A stretch of 64,000 bases of DNA from Niastella caeni (GTDB lineage: Bacteria > Bacteroidota > Bacteroidia > Chitinophagales > Chitinophagaceae): contig NZ_STFF01000002.1 in NCBI RefSeq assembly GCF_004834005.1, positions 434,001 to 498,000 on the forward strand. The letters run 5' to 3'. Below, one piece after another: positions 27,041-35,636 of this stretch (its first letter is position 1; each line of letters opens with the position of its first letter). The notes under the pieces were generated by a model. That model saw only the letters and a program-made list of their open reading frames with translations. It did not search any database and was not told the origin of the DNA. Position numbers and translations under genes: made by a program.

Positions 27041-27178
27041 TTGTTTTTTATCAGGTTCAAAACAGGCAATTCACAGGTGCTAAAAGTTTTACAATAGTGC
27101 GTTAAACCGGATGCAAATTTTATCAGGTAAAATGTTTAAGATCGTTTTCCTTTGGTTTTTATATTTAAAGATTTATAG

Positions 27179-27967
27179 ATGAGCAGAAAAATTTTCTTCC
27201 TGTTTTTTTGTCAATGCCTGTTGATCGTTTCTTTGAAAGCCCAGACATTGTATGTTGGCGCCAACTATCACCCACACGATGATAAAAATATGACCGCTGT
27301 TCCGAATTCAATTAGAAAATCAGCTTATGCAACGCTTATGTACGGCAATCAAATGGTTTGCGGCTGGACGTGGCAAAGCATGCATAGCGGCGAAGAGCAA
27401 TACCTGGAAGGCATGCTCGATTGGGATGGCATTCCAAATCGAAAATTCGATGAATACAAAAAGATAGCCGCCGAATTTAAGAAGATTGAAAAATATTTTC
27501 CTTATAAGCTTCAGGCAGAAGTAGGATTGGCGTTCTCATTTCCAGGCCAGATAGATTGGTATGGCCGCGGTCCATATGAAAATTACCCCGACAGGGAAAC
27601 CGCTTCTTTGATTGGTTTATATAATTCCGGATTAGCCGGTTTCATCACTGCTTACCCGGCGCCGCAAGACAATGCCAACCGTTGCGATGTGCGCTGGTTT
27701 GCTATGAGCGCACAAAATAACAGCGTTATAAAAGTAACAGGCCTGCAGCCCCTTTGTTTGCGTGCATGGCCTTACGCAGAAGAAGATCTGGAAGCGGCAC
27801 ATCATGATTACCAGCTTCCCATTCGCAACTTTATAAACCTGAATATTGATTTGAATATACACGGGGTAGGTGGCGATGATACCTGGGGGGCTAAAACAAT
27901 GGAAAAATATACCAATCCCGGCAACCAGCCTTATCAGTATGGGTTTATTCTTGAATATGCAGAGTAA
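27179..27967 (+). CDS. Chimeric remnant: GH42 ends fused to a GH2 LacZ C-terminal domain
   Basis: A 262-residue exported protein with three mismatched parts. Residues 1-21 are a signal peptide, and 22-36 (TLYVGANYHPHDDKN) resemble the start of a GH42 beta-galactosidase. Residues 37-110 (QMVCGWTWQSMHSGEEQ, DWDGIPNRKFDEY) resemble the end of a GH42 barrel, so most of that barrel, with both catalytic Glu, is missing. Residues 111-262 match the last domain of LacZ-type GH2 enzymes (IDWYGRGPYENYPDRET, INLNIDLNIHGVGGDDTWG). Each half alone would be inactive. The reading frame is intact and ends 12 bp before the GH2 gene. Domain calls are from memory of the families; the fusion history is inference. 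Confidence 0.65.
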   Translation: MSRKIFFLFFCQCLLIVSLKAQTLYVGANYHPHDDKNMTAVPNSIRKSAYATLMYGNQMVCGWTWQSMHSGEEQYLEGMLDWDGIPNRKFDEYKKIAAEFKKIEKYFPYKLQAEVGLAFSFPGQIDWYGRGPYENYPDRETASLIGLYNSGLAGFITAYPAPQDNANRCDVRWFAMSAQNNSVIKVTGLQPLCLRAWPYAEEDLEAAHHDYQLPIRNFINLNIDLNIHGVGGDDTWGAKTMEKYTNPGNQPYQYGFILEYAE

Positions 27968-27979
27968 AAAATAAACACG

Positions 27980-30427
27980 ATGAAAAAAATAGGTGTTTTT
28001 AGTGTATTGGTGCTATTAAGCCTTGTTGATGTGTATGGCCAGGATCTTATACAAACCAATTCATCAAAAAGGATCAGGGATAACTTTGATTTTAACTGGC
28101 AGTTTCACAAAGGCGATATTGCTATTAAGAAAATTGTGAAAGCCGGCGGGCAGGGCGGCATCACTGATGTAAATGTGAAAGTGGTTACTGCCCGTGATAC
28201 CATCATAAACTACATGGATGCCGGCAGCTACAAAATATTTTATCCGGCCGATTGGAAGCAGGTAAATCTGCCGCACGACTGGGCTGTGGAAGGGACCTTC
28301 GTTCACGATAATTCAATGGGTAACCAACCGGCGGTAAGCGGATATTTACCAACCGGAACAGGTTTTTACAGAAAGGAGTTTGAAATACCCGAAACAGATA
28401 AGGGTAAAAAGATCTCGATCGAATTTGACGGAATTTTCAGGAACAGCACGGTTTGGGTGAATGGACATCTTATGGGTAACCACCTGAGCGGTTATACGCC
28501 ATCAAACTATGACCTTACCGATGTTTTGCGGTATGGTAATGAAGGTAAAAATGTAATTCTTGTAAAAGCAGATGCAAGCGAGTATGAAGGCTGGTGGTAT
28601 GAAGGCGCTGGTATTTACAGGCATGTATGGCTCATTAAAACAAACAGGCTTCATGTACACCGCTTTGGAACGTATATTACTACACCGCAGGTGTCGGATG
28701 CTGAAGCCGCCGTAAGCATAAGCACCACGTTGAAAAATGAATACAGGGAAACAAAAAAGATCACACTCGTTTCAAAGATAGTTAACAGCAATGGGGTTGT
28801 AATTGATACAAAAATTGCTTCAGACTCGTTACCGGCGTATAGTCAGATGGAAATAGCTCAAAAAGGCCAGATCAAAAACCCATTGCTTTGGTCGCCTGAA
28901 ACGCCCAACCTTTATAAAGTTTTGACTGAAGTGGTCGACAACAGCAATATTGTTGATACCTATGAAACAACCTTTGGTGTAAGAACGATAGATGTAAACA
29001 AGAACGGCGTATTCCTGAATGGAAAATTGTACCCTGTAAAAGGCACCTGCAATCACCAGGATTTTGCAGGCATCGGTGTAGCGCTTCCGGATAAAATAAA
29101 CTGGTACAAATTGAAATTGCTGAAAGAAGTTGGCAGCAATGCTTACCGCTGTTCACATCATCTGCCCACACCGGAATTATTGAATATGTGCGACAGCATG
29201 GGATTGCTGGTTTTGGACGAAAACCGTTTTCTGTCAAGTAGTGAAGAGGGAATAAAGGACCTTACCACCATGTTATACAGGGACCGCAATCATCCTTGCA
29301 TTTTTATGTGGAGCATGGAGAATGAAGAATGGATACAGGGAACAGTGCAGGGGACAAGAATACTTGAAACAATGGTTGCAACCACTCATAAGATTGATCC
29401 AACCCGAAAAGCGACCGCCGCTATGAATCATGGCCGCAATGACGGCGGATACAGTGATGTGCTGGATGTGGTGGGATATAATTATGGCGATAAACAGTTG
29501 GCTTACGTAAAGGATAAAGAAAAATATCCTGAACGTGTACTGTTTTGCACCGAGTCAACAAGTTTCATCTCTACCCGCGGCGAATATGCCAACAATTGGG
29601 AAAAAGCCTATGTTTCCAACCTGAGTAAATGGGAACCCGGCTGGGGGCCATTTCCCGGCGAAGATTGGGCCGACATCGTTAAATATCCTTATCTCGGCGG
29701 CACGTTTGTATGGACCAGCTTCGACTACAGGGGCGAACCTACACCTTACCAGTGGCCCAGTGTAACCTCTCATTTCGGTTTTATGGATATTTGCGGTTTT
29801 CCTAAAGATGGATATTATGCTTATAAAGCAGCATGGACAAACACACCCGTCGTGCATATTTTTCCGCATTGGAACTGGCCCGGAAAAGAAGGAGATAGCA
29901 TTCAGGTACACTGTTACAGCAACTGCGAAGAAATAGAATTGTTATTAAATGGGAAAAGTATTGGAAAACAAAAAGCTGTGCCTTACACAAAATTAATTTG
30001 GAAACTGATTTATAAACCCGGCAAACTCGAAGCCCGTGGATATAAAAAAGGTAAGGTAGTTACTACCGGCATTGTAGAAACGACCACAGCACCCGCACAA
30101 ATAAATTTGAACAGCGACACTTATAAACTGAAAGCCGATGGTTGTGATGTTGCTGTTATAAGAGTGGCAATTAAAGACGGAAAGGGCAGGGTGGTACCCA
30201 CCGCTGATAACCTGGTGAAATTTTCGATTGAAGGCCCTGGAACGATCATAGGCACAGGTAATGGCAATCCCGGCAGTCATGAACCGGATAAAGCCAGCCA
30301 GCGTAAGGCATTCAACGGATATTGCCTGGTGCTTGTTCAATCACAAAAAGAAGCAGGGGAAATAAGATTAAAAGCCGTTTCTGAAGATCTTAAAGAAACT
30401 CAGATCACTATAACGGCCGGGTATTAA
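27980..30427 (+). CDS. GH2 beta-galactosidase
   Basis: An 815-residue exported enzyme. The order is: signal peptide (ending near DVYGQ); sugar-binding jelly roll with NLPHDWAVEG and FDGIFRNSTVWVNG; Ig-like domain; GH2 barrel with acid/base Glu in MWSMENEEW (E449) and nucleophile Glu in FCTESTSF (E525); a DUF4982-type domain (IELLLNGKSIGKQKAV); and a C-terminal Ig-like fold. This matches Bacteroidota GH2 beta-galactosidases. In a xyloglucan locus it would remove beta-1,2-galactose from side chains, in the periplasm. GH2 also contains beta-glucuronidases and beta-mannosidases, so substrate is inferred from context. It is co-oriented with the chimeric gene and the beta-helix gene. Confidence 0.9.
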   Translation: MKKIGVFSVLVLLSLVDVYGQDLIQTNSSKRIRDNFDFNWQFHKGDIAIKKIVKAGGQGGITDVNVKVVTARDTIINYMDAGSYKIFYPADWKQVNLPHDWAVEGTFVHDNSMGNQPAVSGYLPTGTGFYRKEFEIPETDKGKKISIEFDGIFRNSTVWVNGHLMGNHLSGYTPSNYDLTDVLRYGNEGKNVILVKADASEYEGWWYEGAGIYRHVWLIKTNRLHVHRFGTYITTPQVSDAEAAVSISTTLKNEYRETKKITLVSKIVNSNGVVIDTKIASDSLPAYSQMEIAQKGQIKNPLLWSPETPNLYKVLTEVVDNSNIVDTYETTFGVRTIDVNKNGVFLNGKLYPVKGTCNHQDFAGIGVALPDKINWYKLKLLKEVGSNAYRCSHHLPTPELLNMCDSMGLLVLDENRFLSSSEEGIKDLTTMLYRDRNHPCIFMWSMENEEWIQGTVQGTRILETMVATTHKIDPTRKATAAMNHGRNDGGYSDVLDVVGYNYGDKQLAYVKDKEKYPERVLFCTESTSFISTRGEYANNWEKAYVSNLSKWEPGWGPFPGEDWADIVKYPYLGGTFVWTSFDYRGEPTPYQWPSVTSHFGFMDICGFPKDGYYAYKAAWTNTPVVHIFPHWNWPGKEGDSIQVHCYSNCEEIELLLNGKSIGKQKAVPYTKLIWKLIYKPGKLEARGYKKGKVVTTGIVETTTAPAQINLNSDTYKLKADGCDVAVIRVAIKDGKGRVVPTADNLVKFSIEGPGTIIGTGNGNPGSHEPDKASQRKAFNGYCLVLVQSQKEAGEIRLKAVSEDLKETQITITAGY

Positions 30428-30457
30428 TAATGTGTGTACACAGGAGGTTTCAATTTT

Positions 30458-32806
30458 ATGCATATCATTAAGAGATTAATTGTAGCATTTGCATTGCTGT
30501 GGCCGGTTGCATTATTGGCTCAAACTAAATTTTATGTTTCTCCAAAAGGTAATGATGCAAATCCGGGAACGCAAACCAAACCATTTGCTTCAATACACAA
30601 GGCGTTGGCAGTAGGGCAAAAAACATCAGGGCCAATAGTGGTATATCTGTTGGAAGGAACCTATTATTTAAAACATCCTGTTGTTTTCACCGCAAAGGAT
30701 TCCGGAAAAGAAAATGAAGTACTGACTTTAACCGGTTTCAACAATCAGAAAGCCACCATCAGCGGAGCAGTTGTTTTACATGTAAAATGGAAAGAATATA
30801 AGAAAGGAATATGGAAGGCTACAGTAAAACAGGATCTGATCTTCGATCAGTTGTTTGTTAATGGTGAATTACAACGAATGGCGAGGTATCCGAACTTCGA
30901 TCCGGCTGCCCGTTTTTTAGGAGGTACGGCTGCAGATGCAATTTCCTCAGAAAGGGCCGCCAAATGGCAATCGCCGGCCGGAGGCTATGTGCACGCATTG
31001 CATCGTTCTGAATGGGGCGACTTTCATTATGTTATCACAGGAAAAAACATCAAAGGCGATTTGGCGCTTGAAGGCGGATGGCAAAACAACCGGCGCATAA
31101 GCATGCACGACAAATACCGCTTTGTTGAAAATGTTTTCGAGGAACTGGATACGGCGAACGAGTGGTTTTATGATAAAAAAACAAAAACACTTTATTATTA
31201 TCCGCCTGAAGGACTGGATATAAACAGGGCAAAATTCGAAACGCCGCAGATAGCCCACCTGCTTGAATTTAAAGGTACCGAAACAAACCCCGTAAGAAAT
31301 ATTGCTGTCGAAGGGGTACGGCTTACCCAAACGCTTCGCACCTTCATGCAAAATAAAGAACCATTACTTCGCAGCGACTGGACCATTTACCGCGGTGGCG
31401 CCGTGTTGTTCAACGGGGGCATAAATTGTTCCGTTAAAAATTGCACACTCGACAATCTGGGAGGCAATGCCATCTTCTTCAATAACTACAACCGGGATTG
31501 TAAAGTATCCGGATGTTTGATTGCAAAGATCGGCGCCAGTGCTTTTTGTTTTGTTGGTGATCCAAATGCAGTGCGTTCCCCCAGCTTCGAGTATAATCAA
31601 TTCGTGCCATTGGCACAAATTGACCGAACCCCCGGCCCAAAAACAAATAATTATCCTGCAAATTGCCTGGTATTCGACAATCTTATGTACGATCTGGGAT
31701 TGACCGAAAAGCAATCTGCCGGAGTTCAGTTATCCATGTGCCAGGATATTCGTGTAAGTCATAATACCATCTACGATGTGCCGCGTGCCGGAATAAATGT
31801 GAATGAAGGAACCTGGGGCGGACATGTTATTGAATTCAACGATGTGTTTAATACGGTAAAGGAAAGCGGCGACCATGGATCGTTTAACTCATGGGGGCGC
31901 GACCGCTACTGGCATCCCGATAAGAGGGTCCTTGATTCTATTGTTGAAACAAACTTCGATCTTACCATGCTCGATGTTGTTAAGCCTATTACTATCCGAA
32001 ATAACCGTTTCCGTTGCGATCACGGCTGGGACATTGATCTCGATGATGGTTCAGGCAATTACAGGATCTACAATAATCTATGTTTGAATGGTGGAATAAA
32101 ACTTCGCGAAGGGGTGAACCGGTTGGTTGAAAATAATATTATGATCAATAATACCTTTCATCCGCATGTGTGGTTCAGGAACAGCAAAGATGTATTTCGC
32201 CATAATATTGTTTCAAACGGGTACATGCCCATTAACATTACAACATGGGGGCGTTCAACTGATCATAATGTTTTTCCGGATTCTGCTTCACTTAAAGCGG
32301 CACAGGGCAGAGGCACAGATAGTAATTCGGTTTGCGGAACATTGATCTTTGTAGATCCACAGCAGGGAGATTTCCGCCTGAGAGAAGGCTCGGTAGCTTT
32401 TTCTGTTGGATTTAAAAATTTTGCAATGGATAGTTTTGGCGTTGTTTCACCAGCCTTGAAAGTTTTAGCCAAAAATGTGCTGTTACCATCAATTATTATA
32501 TCCGGAAAAGCAGCTAACGAAGAGATCATCGATTTTATAGGGGCCAAAGTAAAAGACCTGGCTACACAGGGCGAACGCTCGGCCACCGGAATGGACGATA
32601 CGAGGGGCGTATTGGTGATTGAAGTTACGGCAGGATCAACAGCCGCCGGATTTTTGCAACCGAATGACGTGATCCTTTCATTCAATAACAGGCAGGTAAA
32701 CAAACTGCATGACTTATTGGATGCCCGTAGGTCGGTCATCGGCACAGAAACTGATGTTGTGCTTTTCCGTAACCAGAAAGAATTAAAGCTGCACATAAAA
32801 TTGTAA
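30458..32806 (+). CDS. Right-handed beta-helix protein with C-terminal PDZ domain
   Basis: A 782-residue exported protein. I start at the ATG at 30458 (MHIIKRLIVAFALLW), which has an AGGAGG 10 bases upstream; a GTG at 30434 is less likely. The N-terminus has the FYVSPKGNDANPGTQTKPF pattern of parallel beta-helix enzymes, then many NxI/V-rich coils (SVKNCTLDNLGGNAIFF, VSHNTIYDVPRAGINV). Residues about 680-782 form a PDZ-like domain (GVLVIEVTAGSTAAGFLQPNDVILSF). The combination resembles GH141 and related beta-helix glycosidases; GH141 includes an alpha-L-fucosidase and a xylanase. No catalytic residues can be named with confidence. In this locus a side-chain cutting role is plausible. Confidence 0.7.
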   Translation: MHIIKRLIVAFALLWPVALLAQTKFYVSPKGNDANPGTQTKPFASIHKALAVGQKTSGPIVVYLLEGTYYLKHPVVFTAKDSGKENEVLTLTGFNNQKATISGAVVLHVKWKEYKKGIWKATVKQDLIFDQLFVNGELQRMARYPNFDPAARFLGGTAADAISSERAAKWQSPAGGYVHALHRSEWGDFHYVITGKNIKGDLALEGGWQNNRRISMHDKYRFVENVFEELDTANEWFYDKKTKTLYYYPPEGLDINRAKFETPQIAHLLEFKGTETNPVRNIAVEGVRLTQTLRTFMQNKEPLLRSDWTIYRGGAVLFNGGINCSVKNCTLDNLGGNAIFFNNYNRDCKVSGCLIAKIGASAFCFVGDPNAVRSPSFEYNQFVPLAQIDRTPGPKTNNYPANCLVFDNLMYDLGLTEKQSAGVQLSMCQDIRVSHNTIYDVPRAGINVNEGTWGGHVIEFNDVFNTVKESGDHGSFNSWGRDRYWHPDKRVLDSIVETNFDLTMLDVVKPITIRNNRFRCDHGWDIDLDDGSGNYRIYNNLCLNGGIKLREGVNRLVENNIMINNTFHPHVWFRNSKDVFRHNIVSNGYMPINITTWGRSTDHNVFPDSASLKAAQGRGTDSNSVCGTLIFVDPQQGDFRLREGSVAFSVGFKNFAMDSFGVVSPALKVLAKNVLLPSIIISGKAANEEIIDFIGAKVKDLATQGERSATGMDDTRGVLVIEVTAGSTAAGFLQPNDVILSFNNRQVNKLHDLLDARRSVIGTETDVVLFRNQKELKLHIKL

Positions 32807-32892
32807 TTGTCGTGGGAGAGCTTCCATGGCTTCCAATACTAAAACGCCACAGTTGTTAGTGCGCATATTGAAAAACTTTTTAAATCAATTGC

Positions 32893-32932
32893 CTGTATCA
32901 TTTTGGGCCGTAGTTTGCACCAATTCGGTACC
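32893..32932 (+). promoter_or_regulatory. Second copy of the candidate HTCS operator, upstream of GH3
   Basis: The direct repeats ctgtatcattttgggccg (32893-32910) and ttgcaccaattcggtacc (32915-32932) keep the 22-bp period and position of the pair at 10731-10770. They are followed by the matching ccctgtttt, ctgcaatag and ttgctgtatatgaaaagatt segments. The conserved block runs from about 32882 to 33010 and includes a TAGATTTA -7-like box. Confidence 0.65.
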
Positions 32933-32992
32933 CTGTTTTTATCAATACTGCAATAGATTTACAATATTCATAAGGCCAAAGAATTGCTGTAT

Positions 32993-35596
32993 ATGAAAAG
33001 ATTTCTGCTTGTGCTGAGCTTTTTATTTGCTTTAGTTTTTAATGATTTCCTGGCAGCGCAATATCCATTTCAAAACCCGGATTTAAGTTCGGAAGAAAGG
33101 GCCCGGGATTTAATCTCCCGCTTAACGCCTGAAGAAAAGGCGACATTGATGTGCGATATCTCGGAGCCTATTCCCCGTTTGGGCATTAAGAAATTCAACT
33201 GGTGGAGCGAAGGATTGCACGGCATCAGATATGGCTATAACGTATCTGTTTTTCCTCAATCTATTGGGATGGCCGCGTCATTTGACGATCAACTGGTTCA
33301 CCAGGTCTTCGATGCGGTTTCCGATGAATTTCGTGCTAAATACCACGAGGCTCAAAGGACCGGGAAGGAAAATAGCCGATTTATGAGCCTGTCTGTCTGG
33401 ACACCAAACATAAACATATTCAGGGACCCGCGCTGGGGCCGTGGACAGGAGACCTATGGAGAGGACCCTTACCTGACCACTCGTATAGGAGTTGCTGTTG
33501 TAAATGGACTTCAGGGACCTGCCGGTTCAAAGTATAAAAAACTATTGGCATGCGCCAAACATTTTGCAGTACACTCCGGCCCTGAGTGGAGCAGACATAC
33601 ATTGAACCTGAACAACGTTAGTCAGCGTGATCTGTGGGAAACTTATTTGCCGGCGTTCAAAGCCCTGGTTCAGCAAGCCGATGTGCGGGAAGTGATGTGT
33701 GCTTATCAGCGGTTGGATGATGAACCCTGTTGCGGCAGTACACGCTTGTTGCAAAAGATACTTCGCAACGACTGGGGGTTCAAATACCTTGTTGTTTCCG
33801 ATTGTGGCGCTATTGCTGATTTTCATACTAATCATAAAGTTTCGTCAGATGATGTGCATGCAGCCGCTAAAGCTGTTCTGTCTGGTACCGATGTAGAGTG
33901 TGGTTGGGGGTATGCATACAATAAATTGCCGCAGGCTGTTGATAAAGGATTGATCAATGAAAAGGAAATAGATGAACGTTTGGCGAGGGTGTTGGCAGCA
34001 CGTTTCGACCTGGGTGAAATGGATAATGATTCATTGGTGCCATGGTCAAAGATCCCTATGTCGGTCATTGATTCAAAAGAGCATCGGGAACTGGCGCTTA
34101 CAATGGCCCGGGAGTCGATGACGCTGCTTCAAAATAAAAACAACATCCTTCCATTGTCAAAATCAGTAAAAAAAATTGCAGTAATAGGACCAAATGCCGA
34201 TGATGAATCTATGCTGTTGGGCAATTACAATGGTTTCCCGTCAGGTATCACTACAATTTTGGAGGGTGTTAAAACAAAATTGCCTGCAGATAAAATATTT
34301 TACGATAAAGGCTGCGATTTGATTGAAGACATGATTACCCAAAGCCTTTTCGGGAACTGCTCCTTTGATGGAAAAGCGGGGATGAAGGCTACTTATTGGA
34401 ATAACACAGCGTTTAAGGGAGATGCCGTGGCACAGGAACAGATGGTAAGTCCTATACAATTAACTACTGCAGGTCAAACCCAATTCAGCCGTGGGGTAAA
34501 TCTTAAAAACTTTTCCGCAAAATATGAAACGGTTTACCGTGCCGGTGAATCGGAGGAAATAGTTATAAGATTGGAATTTGGCGGAAAATGCGATGTGATA
34601 GTAAACAACGATACGTTGTTTTCAAAAGAAGTATGGCAATTAGCGCCAATCAGGCTTCCGTATAAGGTGGAAAAAGGAAAAGACTACAGGATCGAGGTTA
34701 AATTTTCAGCGATTTACGAGGGGATGGACGCAAGCCTTAAATTAAATATTGGCAGGGAGATGCCGGTTAATTATGGCGAATTGATAAACAAACTGAAAGG
34801 AATAGATGTAGTGATTTTGGTTGGTGGAATTTCACCAAACCTGGAAGGAGAGGAAATGCCTGTAGAATTCCACGGTTTTAAAGGGGGCGACCGAACCAAT
34901 ATTGAACTGCCCGAATCGCAGCGCAAATGTTTGCAGGCGTTGAAAAAAGCAGGCAAAAAAATAGTATTCGTTAATTGCTCCGGTTCTGCTATTGCATTGA
35001 TGCCCGAAATTGAAACTTGTGACGCCATATTACAAGCCTGGTACGGCGGGCAATCGGGCGGACAGGCCGTTGCAGATGTGCTGTTCGGCGATTATAATCC
35101 TTCGGGTAAACTACCTGTTACATTCTATAAAAATTCGGAACGGTTGGGCGATTTTGAAGATTATTCCATGAAAGGAAGGACCTACCGGTTCATGAACGAT
35201 GCCCTTTTTCCCTTCGGCTACGGGTTGAGTTACACAACCTTTAAAATTGGCGAGGCAAAGGTAAATAAAACCTCCATTAAAGCGGGGGAAGCCCTTCTGT
35301 TGACGATACCTGTAACTAATACAGGTAAGCGCGATGGGGCTGAGGTGGTGCAGGTTTATGTTCGCAAAGTGAACGATAATGAAGGCCCGTTAAAAACATT
35401 AAGAGGATTTATGCGTGTACAAATACCGGCAGGAAAAACGCAACAGGTTGCCATTGAGCTCACGCCTTCTTCATTTGAATTTTATGATGCGAGCCTGCGG
35501 AAAATGGCGATCGCTCCCGGGGAATATGAATTTTTTTATGGGACCAGTTCAGACATAAAAGATCTAAAGTCGGGCAGGATCCCGATCTTGCAATGA
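32993..35596 (+). CDS. GH3 beta-glucosidase/beta-xylosidase with PA14-type insert
   Basis: An 867-residue exported enzyme (start at the ATG at 32993; the signal peptide MKRFLLVLSFLFALVFNDF is homologous to that of the GH31 gene). GH3 N-domain motifs include FNWWSEGLHGI, KHFAVHSGPE and the nucleophile Asp in VVSDCGAI (D270). The C-domain (SMTLLQNKNNILPLS) is interrupted by a PA14-like insert (about 455-590, MKATYWNNTAFKGDAV), and a fibronectin-III-like domain ends the protein. The WWSEGLHG type is common in beta-xylosidases and beta-glucosidases alike. A role in final glucose or xylose release is likely. It leads a two-gene unit with GH29, behind its own copy of the operator. Confidence 0.9.
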   Translation: MKRFLLVLSFLFALVFNDFLAAQYPFQNPDLSSEERARDLISRLTPEEKATLMCDISEPIPRLGIKKFNWWSEGLHGIRYGYNVSVFPQSIGMAASFDDQLVHQVFDAVSDEFRAKYHEAQRTGKENSRFMSLSVWTPNINIFRDPRWGRGQETYGEDPYLTTRIGVAVVNGLQGPAGSKYKKLLACAKHFAVHSGPEWSRHTLNLNNVSQRDLWETYLPAFKALVQQADVREVMCAYQRLDDEPCCGSTRLLQKILRNDWGFKYLVVSDCGAIADFHTNHKVSSDDVHAAAKAVLSGTDVECGWGYAYNKLPQAVDKGLINEKEIDERLARVLAARFDLGEMDNDSLVPWSKIPMSVIDSKEHRELALTMARESMTLLQNKNNILPLSKSVKKIAVIGPNADDESMLLGNYNGFPSGITTILEGVKTKLPADKIFYDKGCDLIEDMITQSLFGNCSFDGKAGMKATYWNNTAFKGDAVAQEQMVSPIQLTTAGQTQFSRGVNLKNFSAKYETVYRAGESEEIVIRLEFGGKCDVIVNNDTLFSKEVWQLAPIRLPYKVEKGKDYRIEVKFSAIYEGMDASLKLNIGREMPVNYGELINKLKGIDVVILVGGISPNLEGEEMPVEFHGFKGGDRTNIELPESQRKCLQALKKAGKKIVFVNCSGSAIALMPEIETCDAILQAWYGGQSGGQAVADVLFGDYNPSGKLPVTFYKNSERLGDFEDYSMKGRTYRFMNDALFPFGYGLSYTTFKIGEAKVNKTSIKAGEALLLTIPVTNTGKRDGAEVVQVYVRKVNDNEGPLKTLRGFMRVQIPAGKTQQVAIELTPSSFEFYDASLRKMAIAPGEYEFFYGTSSDIKDLKSGRIPILQ

Positions 35597-35636
35597 TATT
35601 TAAGGGTGTGAATTGAAAGCAGTAAAATAAAGTATT

